Assembly (NCBI GenBank): GCA_028708945.1
Contig: JAQVXV010000002.1
Location: forward strand, 1-54,183
DNA from: Bacilli bacterium
GTDB taxonomy: Bacteria > Bacillota_I > Bacilli_A > RF39 > UBA660
Length of the DNA: 54,183 nucleotides
Direction of reading: 5' to 3'
Shown here: positions 7,669 through 16,157 of the stretch, one piece after another
Layout: every line of letters begins with the position of its first letter
How positions within the stretch are numbered: position 1 is the stretch's first letter
Program-made: the position numbers and the translations under genes
The notes under the pieces: generated by a model
Told to the model about the DNA's origin: nothing
The model's database searches: none
What the model saw: only the letters and a program-made list of their open reading frames with translations

Positions 7669-8267
7669 TAGTAAACCACCAAAACTCCATCTTCTGATCT
7701 AAAAACATCAAATTGATTTTGGTCAAAAATGTTTTTGTTTTTTAAATTTTCTTTTTCTTCTTCTGTTAAATTGGTTCCTATCTTAACAAAGAATGTGTTT
7801 TTCCCAATTATTAATACTTCTTCTTTAAAGTCGTAGTCTTTATAATTTTCTAATACCTTTTTTACATTTATTCCAAAAGTACTTTCTAATTCATCATCTT
7901 TTATTTCAACTATTTTTCCTTGTTCTAATTCATTTAAATTATTAGTAAAAAAATCTTGTTCACAAATATGATTTAATAACTCTGTTATATCATCATAACC
8001 ATAGTTGCGATTAATTGTTTTTAAAATTCGAAGTTGTTTATCAGTAAATGGATAATTGTCGATAGCTTCAGTTATATCCACTATAACTTTAACTTCACTG
8101 TTATTATTTAAAAGTTGTAATTTCATTGGCCCCATTTTAACTTCATCTTCAATTAAAAACGCTGTTTTAGTACATAAACATAACAATCTAATTAAGACAT
8201 CAGTTTCATCAATTCTAACTTTTTCATTGTTTTTATAAAACCATGTTGCTACTTCATTTATCATCAT
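7668..8267 (-). CDS. Unknown 199-aa protein, possible Panacea/SocA-like partner
   Basis: SD GGAGGG ten bases before ATG 8267. The N-terminal helix (INEVATWFYKNN) and a later segment FTDKQLRILKTINRNYGYDD followed by ELLNHICEQDFF follow the layout of DUF4065 (Panacea, SocA-like) proteins: first helix, then a turn before the final L..LTH..PW-type motif. The match is by pattern only. The C-terminal 60 residues (KEEVLIIGKNTFFVKIG onward) are separate and lysine/glutamate-rich. It overlaps the next gene as TAATG. Panacea proteins are antitoxins in many two-gene systems, which agrees with a MazF-like neighbour, but the assignment is tentative. Confidence 0.55.
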   Translation of the reverse strand: MMINEVATWFYKNNEKVRIDETDVLIRLLCLCTKTAFLIEDEVKMGPMKLQLLNNNSEVKVIVDITEAIDNYPFTDKQLRILKTINRNYGYDDITELLNHICEQDFFTNNLNELEQGKIVEIKDDELESTFGINVKKVLENYKDYDFKEEVLIIGKNTFFVKIGTNLTEEEKENLKNKNIFDQNQFDVFRSEDGVLVVY

Positions 8268-8330
8268 AAAACCCTCCTTATTAAGGATATATTACCATAT
8301 TTTTCCTCAAAAATAAAGAAAAAATCAAAA

Positions 8331-8993
8331 TTAATCTCTTCTTTTGACTTTTTGCATTGGTTTTACATTGTATTGTTGTATTCCATGTTCAGTTATATGT
8401 TGTTCAATAATCTCATCATATACAGATTCTATAATAGAGTCTCTGATAGATGATAAATTATTTATTTCTTGGTTCATAATAGACGATTGTTGCCTTTTAG
8501 CTGAAACATCATTTCTTAATCTAATAATTTCTTCTGTAACTTCTTTAGCTTTTGATCTTATTTGCAGAACATCCTCTTGTTCATCTTCAATTAATTGTTC
8601 TAAACTTGAGATTGAATATTTTTCTTTTAAACCCTTAACTTCACTTGTATTGTAAGAGTAAACTAGCAAAGATAATAAGGATGATGGTGCTAGCACAATC
8701 AAGTCGGCACTTGATAATCCTATTAAATTTGTAGCTACAACTAAACTGGCTACTGAGCCACCTGCAAGTAAGGCTTTTATAAGTCCTGTCTTTTTTATTT
8801 GTTTTTCGTTTTGTAAAATTGCTTTCATACCTTGATATCTTTCAATATCCTTTGTTTTGTTTATAACTTGTTGTTTTCTTGCTTGATTTTCTTGATACAT
8901 ACCATCAATTACTAAAGTATTTTGTTCAATCAAATCATTAATTTGTTGTAACTCTTCTTTCTTAGTTACGATCAATACCATGTATTTATCCAT
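8331..8993 (-). CDS. Coiled-coil protein with two central membrane helices
   Basis: 220 aa. Residues 8-65 and 115-195 are heptad-like, rich in E, Q, K and I; between them two hydrophobic segments (about 73-92 and 93-110, separated by SSAD) form a hairpin in the membrane. The basic tail ends PMQKVKRRD. The coiled coils should both face the same side. ATG 8993 has GGAGGG upstream, and a good promoter lies in the gap to ddl. No family recognised. Sits next to the unknown 6.9-8.3 kb pair and could work with it, but it has its own promoter region and a 63-bp gap. Confidence 0.65.
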   Translation of the reverse strand: MDKYMVLIVTKKEELQQINDLIEQNTLVIDGMYQENQARKQQVINKTKDIERYQGMKAILQNEKQIKKTGLIKALLAGGSVASLVVATNLIGLSSADLIVLAPSSLLSLLVYSYNTSEVKGLKEKYSISSLEQLIEDEQEDVLQIRSKAKEVTEEIIRLRNDVSAKRQQSSIMNQEINNLSSIRDSIIESVYDEIIEQHITEHGIQQYNVKPMQKVKRRD

Positions 8994-9017
8994 ATTATCC
9001 CTCCTTTTCTTCGTGTT

Positions 9018-9046
9018 ATTTTACCATCGTAAAAACTATGTGTCAA
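9018..9046 (-). promoter_or_regulatory. SigA-type promoter of the coiled-coil gene
   Basis: Minus-strand TTGACA at 9046-9041, 17-base spacer, TAAAAT at 9023-9018. Confidence 0.7.
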
Positions 9047-9047
9047 T

Positions 9048-9068
9048 AAAAAAAAAGCCTTTCGGCTT
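9048..9068 (-). terminator. ddl terminator
   Basis: AAGCC-GAAA-GGCTT hairpin followed by a run of Ts on the minus strand; it overlaps the ddl stop. Confidence 0.8.
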
Positions 9069-10260
9069 ATTTAATTTTATTTTTTATTCCTTTAGTGCCT
9101 TTTAATCCATTATATCCACTTAAGATATTAGTATCAAAAGAATAAACTTTCTTGCTTTTTGATTTATAATCTCTGATGGCAATATTGATAGCTTCATCTA
9201 ATAATTCGTTATATTGCTTATCAATTGGTTGCCATAGATAAAACGATAGTGACCCTGGTATTGTATTTGGTTCATTAACATAAATTTTCTCTTTTTTCTT
9301 ATCAATTAAATAATCAATTCGACAAATACCACTTAAGTTTAAAGTTTTAAAAACTTTTTTCGATAATTCTTCAATTTCTTCACGCATTTCAGTTGATAAC
9401 CTTGCCGGTATAATTCGATCAGTTGAAGCCATCCCTTTAGAAGGTGATCCTTTTTTACCTTTAGTTCCAGATAAATATTTATCATTGTACGTTAAGAATT
9501 CTTCCGTACTCATAACTTCTTCTAAAACAGAAGTTTGTTGAAATTTGTAATCTCCTAATACACTACAATTTACTTCAACTAAATTATCGACCATTTTTTC
9601 AACAACTATTTTAGAATCATAAGTAATTGCATCCATGATTCCTACTTCTAAATCTTCTTCTTTTTTAATAACTGTAATACCTACACTACTACCTAAACTT
9701 GCTGGTTTAACAATAACAGGATATCCTAGTTTTTTTACTTGTTTTGTTATCTCTTCAGCATTGTTTAAATATTCATCATCAAAAAACCATAGATAAGGTA
9801 CAATTGGAATTCCTACTGATTCAAATATTTGTTTCATAATTACTTTATCTTGTCCTAAAGCAGATCCTAAAACACTAGATCCAACTACAGGAACACCGAT
9901 TGTTGCTAAATAACCTTGAATAGTACCATCCTCTACTCCAGCACCATGAACGATTGGAAAAGCAATGTCTATTTCTTCGACTATTCTTTTAAATAATCCC
10001 GTTGATTGTAGACAAAATCTTCCTTCTTTATTTACTAAAACAACTTTAGTAGCATACCTTTTTAAATCCTCAAAGTCTTTATATATATCTATCTCTAATA
10101 ACATTTTACCAGTATACCATGTACGATCTTTAGCCATATAAATAGGAACTATTTCATATTTATTTTTATCCATATTTTGCATTGCTTGTACTGCTGATAT
10201 AATACTTACTTCATGTTCGACACTAACGCCTCCAAATAATACTCCAACTTTAATTTTCAT
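9067..10260 (-). CDS. ddl: D-alanine-D-alanine ligase
   Basis: 397 aa from ATG 10260, chosen because the SD GGAGGAG lies seven bases upstream and the upstream gene stops two bases before it; a longer frame would overlap that gene. N-terminal GVLFGGVSVEHEVS, then HGAGVEDGTIQG, ATP-grasp KPASLGSSVG, the omega-loop region with TYNDKYL (Tyr, as in D-Ala ligases rather than D-Lac types) and the C-terminal NEPNTIPGSLSFYLW. It makes the D-Ala-D-Ala dipeptide for peptidoglycan, so the organism has a wall. Co-transcribed with the alpha/beta hydrolase upstream. Confidence 0.95.
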   Translation of the reverse strand: MKIKVGVLFGGVSVEHEVSIISAVQAMQNMDKNKYEIVPIYMAKDRTWYTGKMLLEIDIYKDFEDLKRYATKVVLVNKEGRFCLQSTGLFKRIVEEIDIAFPIVHGAGVEDGTIQGYLATIGVPVVGSSVLGSALGQDKVIMKQIFESVGIPIVPYLWFFDDEYLNNAEEITKQVKKLGYPVIVKPASLGSSVGITVIKKEEDLEVGIMDAITYDSKIVVEKMVDNLVEVNCSVLGDYKFQQTSVLEEVMSTEEFLTYNDKYLSGTKGKKGSPSKGMASTDRIIPARLSTEMREEIEELSKKVFKTLNLSGICRIDYLIDKKKEKIYVNEPNTIPGSLSFYLWQPIDKQYNELLDEAINIAIRDYKSKSKKVYSFDTNILSGYNGLKGTKGIKNKIK

Positions 10261-10262
10261 TT

Positions 10263-11006
10263 TTACTCCTCCATATCCTTTAATAAAAAATTTCTTATTA
10301 CGCGAATAGTTTGTTCTAATCTCTCTAAATAAGCATAGTGAGTACATCCTTCATATATGACAACTCCACAATCCTCAATCAATTTTTCAAGTTCGTAGGC
10401 TCGTTCTACTGGAACCTCTTTATCTAAAGTACCCCAAATGGCTAAAGTAGGACACTTTATCTTTCTTAGTTCTTCTGTTATATCACAATTAACTGTATTT
10501 ACCAATATTTTTCTCATTATTGGTGAAGCATTGCGATAATCATCTGATCCTATATGCTTTTTAGCATATGATTCTAATTTATTTATAATCGGTACTTTCT
10601 TTAAAGACTTAAGTACTTTTACTTTAAAACTTATTTTTTCTATTTCTTTTTTAAAAGGACTTGCTAGAACAATAACTTTTTTTGTTAAATATTTACTAGC
10701 GTATAAAAGTGATATTTTACCACCGAATGAATGCCCTATTAATATTGGATTATCAATATTAAATTTTCTTAATAATTTTTCTACGATATCAACAAAGTCT
10801 ATTACCTTTAATGGATGCTTTGGTTCTTCACTTAATCCATGTCCCGGTAAATCAATAATCGTTATTTGAAAATGCTTACTAAAACGATCACCTATCATTT
10901 TCATCATTTCAATATTTTGACCCCAACCATGTAATAAAACAATATTATTACCAGTCTCTAAGCCATATTTAATATAATTAATTTTAAGTCCATCTATCTC
11001 TATCAT
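10263..11006 (-). CDS. Alpha/beta-fold hydrolase
   Basis: 247 aa from the ATG at 11006, which has GGTG six bases upstream; an ATG at 11024 in the same frame overlaps a TATAAT box and is less likely. Oxyanion loop LLHGWGQN, nucleophile elbow GHSFGGK (Ser), acid in WGTLDKEVP (Asp), and His in EGCTHYAYLE form a complete catalytic triad. A cap domain of about 60 residues sits between. Substrate unknown. It ends two bases before ddl and its last codons (ATGGAGGAG) supply the ddl ribosome site. Confidence 0.88.
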   Translation of the reverse strand: MIEIDGLKINYIKYGLETGNNIVLLHGWGQNIEMMKMIGDRFSKHFQITIIDLPGHGLSEEPKHPLKVIDFVDIVEKLLRKFNIDNPILIGHSFGGKISLLYASKYLTKKVIVLASPFKKEIEKISFKVKVLKSLKKVPIINKLESYAKKHIGSDDYRNASPIMRKILVNTVNCDITEELRKIKCPTLAIWGTLDKEVPVERAYELEKLIEDCGVVIYEGCTHYAYLERLEQTIRVIRNFLLKDMEE

Positions 11007-11053
11007 GTATTTCACCATTTTCATTATATCATATTTTATATTTGTTAAATATA

Positions 11054-11080
11054 TAAAAAAAGAAGTTTACATCTTCTTTT
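11054..11080 (-). terminator. Terminator of the NfeD-like gene
   Basis: AAGAAG / CTTCTT stem with a seven-base loop followed by Ts on the minus strand; the 5' arm is within the last codons. Confidence 0.6.
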
Positions 11081-11321
11081 TAATAATTTTTTCTTTTAAT
11101 TCTTTTAAATACTTAATAGTTATATTCCTCAATAAACTCATTAAGAATATTCCTCCTAGTAAAAAAATTAATACTTGAATATAAAATTCTGTCTCTCCTT
11201 TTGATAAGAAGTAAGAAATAATTGCTGATAGAACAAACCAAAATGATTTAACTTCCATTGTGCTTATCTCAACAACAATCAATAAAATTATAATTAAAAT
11301 CCAAATCATATCTAATGTCAT
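11067..11321 (-). CDS. Small NfeD-like membrane protein
   Basis: 84 aa with two to three hydrophobic segments (residues 3-19, 24-40, 46-64) and a basic C-terminus (KEKIIKKKM). The pattern LIVVEISTMEVKSFWFVLSA matches the membrane part of NfeD/YbbK-type proteins (E followed by a short loop, then W-F..-A). The soluble OB domain of full NfeD is absent. The usual partner, a stomatin/flotillin-like protein, is not adjacent. Function unknown; probably membrane quality control or organisation, inferred from family. Confidence 0.6.
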   Translation of the reverse strand: MTLDMIWILIIILLIVVEISTMEVKSFWFVLSAIISYFLSKGETEFYIQVLIFLLGGIFLMSLLRNITIKYLKELKEKIIKKKM

Positions 11322-11360
11322 GTTCTACCTTCTTCCTAATATTATTTTAAGATAATTGTA

Positions 11361-11819
11361 TTAAAATGTCAAACTATATTGAAGAGTATTAAAAACACTC
11401 TTTAATTTATTTATCTCCTCAATATTAGTAATTAATTTAACTTTATTAATGCTTATACCATTTATTTTTAATTTTACACTCTCTGTATAGAAACCTTTAT
11501 TCTTTATAAAATCAATAAAGTTATATTCGAATTTTTCAATGTTTCTTTTATTGCTATTAAAATCAAATTCATATTTTTTATATTTGTCAATTACTTTACC
11601 TTTATATGACACATTTATATATGGATATATTTCAATTATCTTCTTATCTTCAAATATATTTAAAAAATTTTTAGTCGTTATTTCATTTTTTTCAAAAGAT
11701 AAATAGTATTCACTATAATCATTATCGCTACTAACATTCATAACAGGTCTTATTTCTTTTCTATTTGAGAGAATCAATATAATTAGTATTAAAGAAGATA
11801 TAATAAATACTTTCTTCAT
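11361..11819 (-). CDS. Hypothetical exported protein with N-terminal anchor
   Basis: 152 aa; residues 4-18 form a single hydrophobic helix after MKK and the rest is extracellular, lysine-, asparagine- and tyrosine-rich, with alternating strand-like segments. There is no lipobox Cys. It has GAGGTG upstream of ATG 11819. No family recognised. The 40-bp gap to the NfeD-like gene suggests co-transcription. Confidence 0.6.
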   Translation of the reverse strand: MKKVFIISSLILIILILSNRKEIRPVMNVSSDNDYSEYYLSFEKNEITTKNFLNIFEDKKIIEIYPYINVSYKGKVIDKYKKYEFDFNSNKRNIEKFEYNFIDFIKNKGFYTESVKLKINGISINKVKLITNIEEINKLKSVFNTLQYSLTF

Positions 11820-11920
11820 AGTTCACCTCTTTAATATTTTGAACTCTTTTTGTCATAATATGTCTAAAAAAATAACACATTTTCAAATATCTCATAAGAT
11901 ACACTAGTTTAGGAGAATTT

Positions 11921-12712
11921 ATGATTGAATGGTTTTGTAATTTAAATTATATATGGCAAGCTTTGATTGCTACTATTTTTACTTGGAGTGTAACAGCAAT
12001 TGGAGCATCTCTTGTTTTTGCTTTTAAAACTGTAAATAAAAATATAATGGATGCAATGTTAGGCTTTGCTGCTGGTGTTATGATTGCTGCTTCTTTTTGG
12101 TCTTTATTATCACCCGCAATTGAAATGGCCGAAAATTTAAAAATGACTTCTTGGATAGTAGTGTCAATAGGATTTTTAAGCGGTGGACTACTTCTTTTTA
12201 CTGGTGATAAAGTATTTGATATTTTAGATCGCAAAAAAAAGAAAACAAGTATTAAGAGATCCCTAATGTTAATATTTTCAATTACTTTACACAATATTCC
12301 AGAAGGATTAGCAGTTGGTGTAGCTTTTGGGTCTTTAGCCTATGGGTTAGAAGGCGCTACTTTAACATCAGCATGTATGTTAGCACTAGGAATTGGTCTT
12401 CAAAATTTTCCGGAAGGAACAGCTGTCAGTGTCCCTTTAAGAAGAGAAGGTTTTTCTAGATCTAAGTCTTTTCTTTATGGACAGTTAAGTGGAATAGTTG
12501 AACCTATCTCTGGTGTCATAGGTGCTATATTAGTTATTAAAACAAGAACTTTATTACCATTTTTATTAGCCTTTGCAGCCGGTGCTATGATATATGTAGT
12601 TGTTGAAGAATTGATTCCAGAGAGTCAATCAAATACAAAAAAAGACCTTATGGCCTTATTTACTTTAATTGGTTTTACAGTCATGATGGTATTAGATGTT
12701 GCTCTAAGTTAA
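11921..12712 (+). CDS. ZIP-family metal transporter
   Basis: 263 aa, eight predicted helices. Helix IV carries the family signature HNIPEGLAVGVAFG (His, Asn, Pro, Glu-Gly) and helix V has QNFPEGTAVSVPLR, the two half-sites of the metal pathway in ZupT/GufA-type importers. It probably imports Zn2+ or another divalent ion. SD AGGAG before ATG 11921. Convergent with the next gene, overlapping its 3' end by nine bases. It lies in a metal-transport stretch with the putative manganese exporter and FeoAB. Confidence 0.92.
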   Translation: MIEWFCNLNYIWQALIATIFTWSVTAIGASLVFAFKTVNKNIMDAMLGFAAGVMIAASFWSLLSPAIEMAENLKMTSWIVVSIGFLSGGLLLFTGDKVFDILDRKKKKTSIKRSLMLIFSITLHNIPEGLAVGVAFGSLAYGLEGATLTSACMLALGIGLQNFPEGTAVSVPLRREGFSRSKSFLYGQLSGIVEPISGVIGAILVIKTRTLLPFLLAFAAGAMIYVVVEELIPESQSNTKKDLMALFTLIGFTVMMVLDVALS

Positions 12713-13543
12713 TATTAAACTCATTATTTCTATTAAAACACCCATGAATGATCCTATTAAATAAACTGTTAATAATATCGATATATTTTCTGATAAGTTT
12801 TTGTTAGCCTTAAATAATACTAATAACGCTAATCCACTACCACTTAATAATCCAGCCATTGCTGAACCAAAAGAAATAGCATTATTTAAATATAATTCTG
12901 TTATTAAAACACTGGAAGCACAATTAGGAATCAGTCCAACAAACGAAGAAATAAAAGGACTTATTAAATTACCTTTCATAAATAATTTAGATAAGGTATC
13001 TTCTCCAAAATTATTTAAAATTAAATTAAGGATAAAAGATATTATAATTATAAATGTAAAAATATTGATTGTATGTTTTAAAGCTGATTTAAATATTCCA
13101 TCTTCACAATGACAATGAGTTTCTTCACAAAAATGTTCGATATCAATCTTACTTTTTTTATTTTTCATAAAAAAATCAATTAAAAATCCAAAAGTCATAC
13201 CAATTAATACTTTAAGAAATATGATTCTTAAAACAATATTTATATCTGTACCATTACTTATCATAATTGGTAACATTTCATCACTTGTTGATAAGTAAAC
13301 AGAAATTAAGGTACCAAGACTAATTATCCTCGTAGCGTATAAATTAGTAGCAGAAACACCAAAACCACATTGTGGAAATGTTCCAAGTAAACTACCTACT
13401 AATGGACCTAATTTACCGGATTTTTGAATTATTTTTTTATTGTCTACCTTATGTTCTATATATTCAATTAAAAGAAAAGTTAAAAATAAAAAAGGTAGTA
13501 ATTTTACTCCATCTATTAATGTATCAATTATTATATCTATCAT
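12704..13543 (-). CDS. Putative metal transporter, ArsP_2-type permease
   Basis: 279 aa with about eight to ten helices in two similar halves: GTFPQCGFGVSATNLYATR and GLIPNCASSVLITELYLNN, each with P-x-C in a re-entrant-looking loop. This is the arrangement of the family annotated as putative manganese transporter. The central cytoplasmic loop (about 139-152) is metal-ligand rich: HFCEETHCHCEDG. Direction of transport is not evident. Convergent with the ZIP gene. Confidence 0.75.
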   Translation of the reverse strand: MIDIIIDTLIDGVKLLPFLFLTFLLIEYIEHKVDNKKIIQKSGKLGPLVGSLLGTFPQCGFGVSATNLYATRIISLGTLISVYLSTSDEMLPIMISNGTDINIVLRIIFLKVLIGMTFGFLIDFFMKNKKSKIDIEHFCEETHCHCEDGIFKSALKHTINIFTFIIIISFILNLILNNFGEDTLSKLFMKGNLISPFISSFVGLIPNCASSVLITELYLNNAISFGSAMAGLLSGSGLALLVLFKANKNLSENISILLTVYLIGSFMGVLIEIMSLILT

Positions 13544-13593
13544 GTTTCCTCCATTTGCATTTAAATTATAATATCATCAACTATAAAAGTCAA

Positions 13594-13617
13594 CAAAAAA
13601 ACCTACTTGGTTTTTTT
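13594..13617 (-). terminator. feoAB terminator
   Basis: AAAAAACC / GGTTTTTT stem with a five-base loop and T-run, within the 3' end of feoAB; could act in both directions. Confidence 0.65.
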
Positions 13618-16086
13618 ATTATATATACATCCACTACAGTTAACTGACGAACAACTAGAACAGTTAAGATCTTTTTTATTCATTAATTTTAAAAATATAT
13701 AAGAACACATTAATGTTATTCCAAATAAGATTACTATACTTTGAATATTGAGTCCTGATGAAGATATTAATAATATAGTTCTATATAATAAGAAAGACAC
13801 TAACCAGGCAATAGTACATTGTAAAAATACAATTAAAATAGCCCATTTACTACCTAGTTCTTTTTTAACTGTTGCTATAGCAGCAATACAAGGAGTATAT
13901 AACAAAGTAAATACTAAGAATATAAATGCTGTTAAAGTAGAAAATAAAGTACTTAAATTAGCCTGATTTCCAAGTAGTACAGTTAAAGTACTAACAACAC
14001 TCTCTTTAGCAATAAAACCAGTTAGAAGCGCTGTTGATATCTTCCAATCACCAAATCCTAATGGTTTAAAAATTGGAGTTATTAAATTACCAATAGCGGC
14101 TAGTAAACTATCAGATGAATCAGCTACAACATTCATTCTAATATCAAATGTTTGTAAAAACCAAATAGCAATTGAAGCTAAAAATATAATTGTAAATGCT
14201 TTAGTTACAAATTCTTTTACCTTATCCCAAACAAGCATTAATGTTGTCTTAGCACTAGGAAGACGATAATTAGGAAGTTCTAAAACAAAAGGTATTGAAT
14301 TTCCTTTAAAGACAAATTTATTTAAAATAATTGTAATTATTATTCCAATAAATATTCCAATTAAGTATAGTAACATCATTACAATTGTTTGATTTTCAGG
14401 AAAAAATACATAAGTGAAAAAAGCATATACCGGTAACTTAGCAGAACAACTCATAAATGGAATTAGAAAAATAGTCATTTTTTTATCACGGCTAGAAGAT
14501 AAAGTACGAGTTGCCATTATAGCAGGTACAGAGCATCCAAAACCAATTAACATCGGTACAAAACTTTTACCAGATAAACCAATTTTTCTAAACATTTTAT
14601 CCATTACAAACGATACCCTTGCCATATATCCAGTATCTTCTAACAAAGATAGAAAAAAGAATAAAACAACGATTATCGGTAAAAAACTTAAAACACTTCC
14701 TACCCCAGTAAAAACTCCATCAATAATTAAAGAATGTACTACTGGATTTATTTGAAAACGAATAAGTAATAAATCAACAACATCAATTAACCATTTAATT
14801 GAATATGCAAATAAATCAGATAAACCAGATCCTATAAGTCCAAAAGTTAGCCAAAATATCGTTCCAATTATTAATAGAAAAAAAGGAATTGCTGTATATT
14901 TTCCAGTAAGAATTTCATCGATCTTTAAACTTTTTAGATAACTTTTATTCTCTTTTGTTTTAACGACCGTTTGATTACAAACTCTACTTATGAATTCATA
15001 TTTTATATCGGCAAGTGCAGCCTCTTTATCGATGCCACTTTCTTGTTCTAATTGATACTTTATATGTTCTAAAGTCTCTTTTTCATTTTTATCTAAATTT
15101 AATTTTTCTAACACTAGTTTATCGTCTTCTAATAATTTAGTTGCTGAAAAACGAATAGGCATTTTTGCTCTTTTAGCATGGTCTTCTATTAAATACATAA
15201 TAGCATGAATACTTCGATGTAGAGCACTTTCTACTTGATTACCATCTGAACGACAAAAATCATTTTTTATTGGCAATATTTTATATTCGACAATTTCAAT
15301 TGCCCTCTCAATTAATTCTCCAATTCCTTCATTCTTAGATGCTGATATTAATACAATAGGAACACCTAGTAGTTTCTCTAGTCGCTTAACCATAATTGCT
15401 CCACCGTTTTTATATACTTCATCCATCATATTAAGCGCTACTACAACAGGTATATTCATTTCTAGTAATTGCATTGTTAAATAAAGATTTCTCTCTATAT
15501 TAGTAGCATCAACTATATTAATTATTCCATTCGGACGTTCTTTTAATAAAAAATCCCTTGTTACTATTTCTTCATCACTATAAGGTGACATAGAATATAT
15601 CCCTGGTAAATCAGTCACTGTAATATTTTGATGACCTCTTATTAATCCATCTTTTCTATCGACAGTAACTCCAGGAAAATTACCAACATGTTGATTTGAC
15701 CCTGTCAATTGATTAAATAGAGTTGTTTTACCACAATTTTGATTTCCTACTAAGGCAAAAGTAACTTTTTCGGATTCTGAAGAAACCACTTTATTTTTTT
15801 TATTAAATGATAGTGGATAAATATCATCTTTTAATTTTATATTTACTTCTTCTACTTTTTTATAAGGTTCTCCTATAATAATTTTAGAAGCTTCCTCTTT
15901 TCTTAAAGTAAGCATATATCCTCTTATATTTATTTCAATCGGGTCTTTCATCGGTGCAGTTTTAATCAAAGTTACTTCTGTATTAGGTGTAAGTCCCATA
16001 CTTAAAAAATGATTTCTTAAAGCACCTGTTCCTAATACTTTATTAATTTTAGCACTCTTTCCGATTTCTAATTGATCTAATCTCAT
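13603..16086 (-). CDS. feoB: FeoA-FeoB fusion ferrous iron transporter
   Basis: 827 aa. Residues 1-75 are a FeoA SH3-like domain (MRLDQLEIGKSAKI, LRNHFLSMGLTPN). After a linker the FeoB G domain begins: P-loop GNQNCGKT at 114-121, DLPGIYSM, ALNMMDE, then a helical insertion domain and the membrane part with Gate motifs (FLPIIVVLFFFLSLLEDTGYMAR; GFGCSVPAIMATR). The C-terminus ends in a Cys-rich tail, CSSCSSVNCSGC. FeoB imports Fe2+ in anaerobes. FeoA is usually separate. SD AGGAGGG. Confidence 0.95.
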   Translation of the reverse strand: MRLDQLEIGKSAKINKVLGTGALRNHFLSMGLTPNTEVTLIKTAPMKDPIEINIRGYMLTLRKEEASKIIIGEPYKKVEEVNIKLKDDIYPLSFNKKNKVVSSESEKVTFALVGNQNCGKTTLFNQLTGSNQHVGNFPGVTVDRKDGLIRGHQNITVTDLPGIYSMSPYSDEEIVTRDFLLKERPNGIINIVDATNIERNLYLTMQLLEMNIPVVVALNMMDEVYKNGGAIMVKRLEKLLGVPIVLISASKNEGIGELIERAIEIVEYKILPIKNDFCRSDGNQVESALHRSIHAIMYLIEDHAKRAKMPIRFSATKLLEDDKLVLEKLNLDKNEKETLEHIKYQLEQESGIDKEAALADIKYEFISRVCNQTVVKTKENKSYLKSLKIDEILTGKYTAIPFFLLIIGTIFWLTFGLIGSGLSDLFAYSIKWLIDVVDLLLIRFQINPVVHSLIIDGVFTGVGSVLSFLPIIVVLFFFLSLLEDTGYMARVSFVMDKMFRKIGLSGKSFVPMLIGFGCSVPAIMATRTLSSSRDKKMTIFLIPFMSCSAKLPVYAFFTYVFFPENQTIVMMLLYLIGIFIGIIITIILNKFVFKGNSIPFVLELPNYRLPSAKTTLMLVWDKVKEFVTKAFTIIFLASIAIWFLQTFDIRMNVVADSSDSLLAAIGNLITPIFKPLGFGDWKISTALLTGFIAKESVVSTLTVLLGNQANLSTLFSTLTAFIFLVFTLLYTPCIAAIATVKKELGSKWAILIVFLQCTIAWLVSFLLYRTILLISSSGLNIQSIVILFGITLMCSYIFLKLMNKKDLNCSSCSSVNCSGCIYNKKTK

Positions 16087-16135
16087 AAAAACCCTCCTAT
16101 GATTAATTATATCATTTTACTTATATTTTTAAAAT

Positions 16136-16157
16136 AAAAAAGAGATTTCTCTCTTTT
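16136..16157 (-). terminator. Terminator of the ABC exporter gene
   Basis: AGAGA-GAAA-TCTCT hairpin and T-run on the minus strand, at the end of the ABC gene. Confidence 0.7.
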
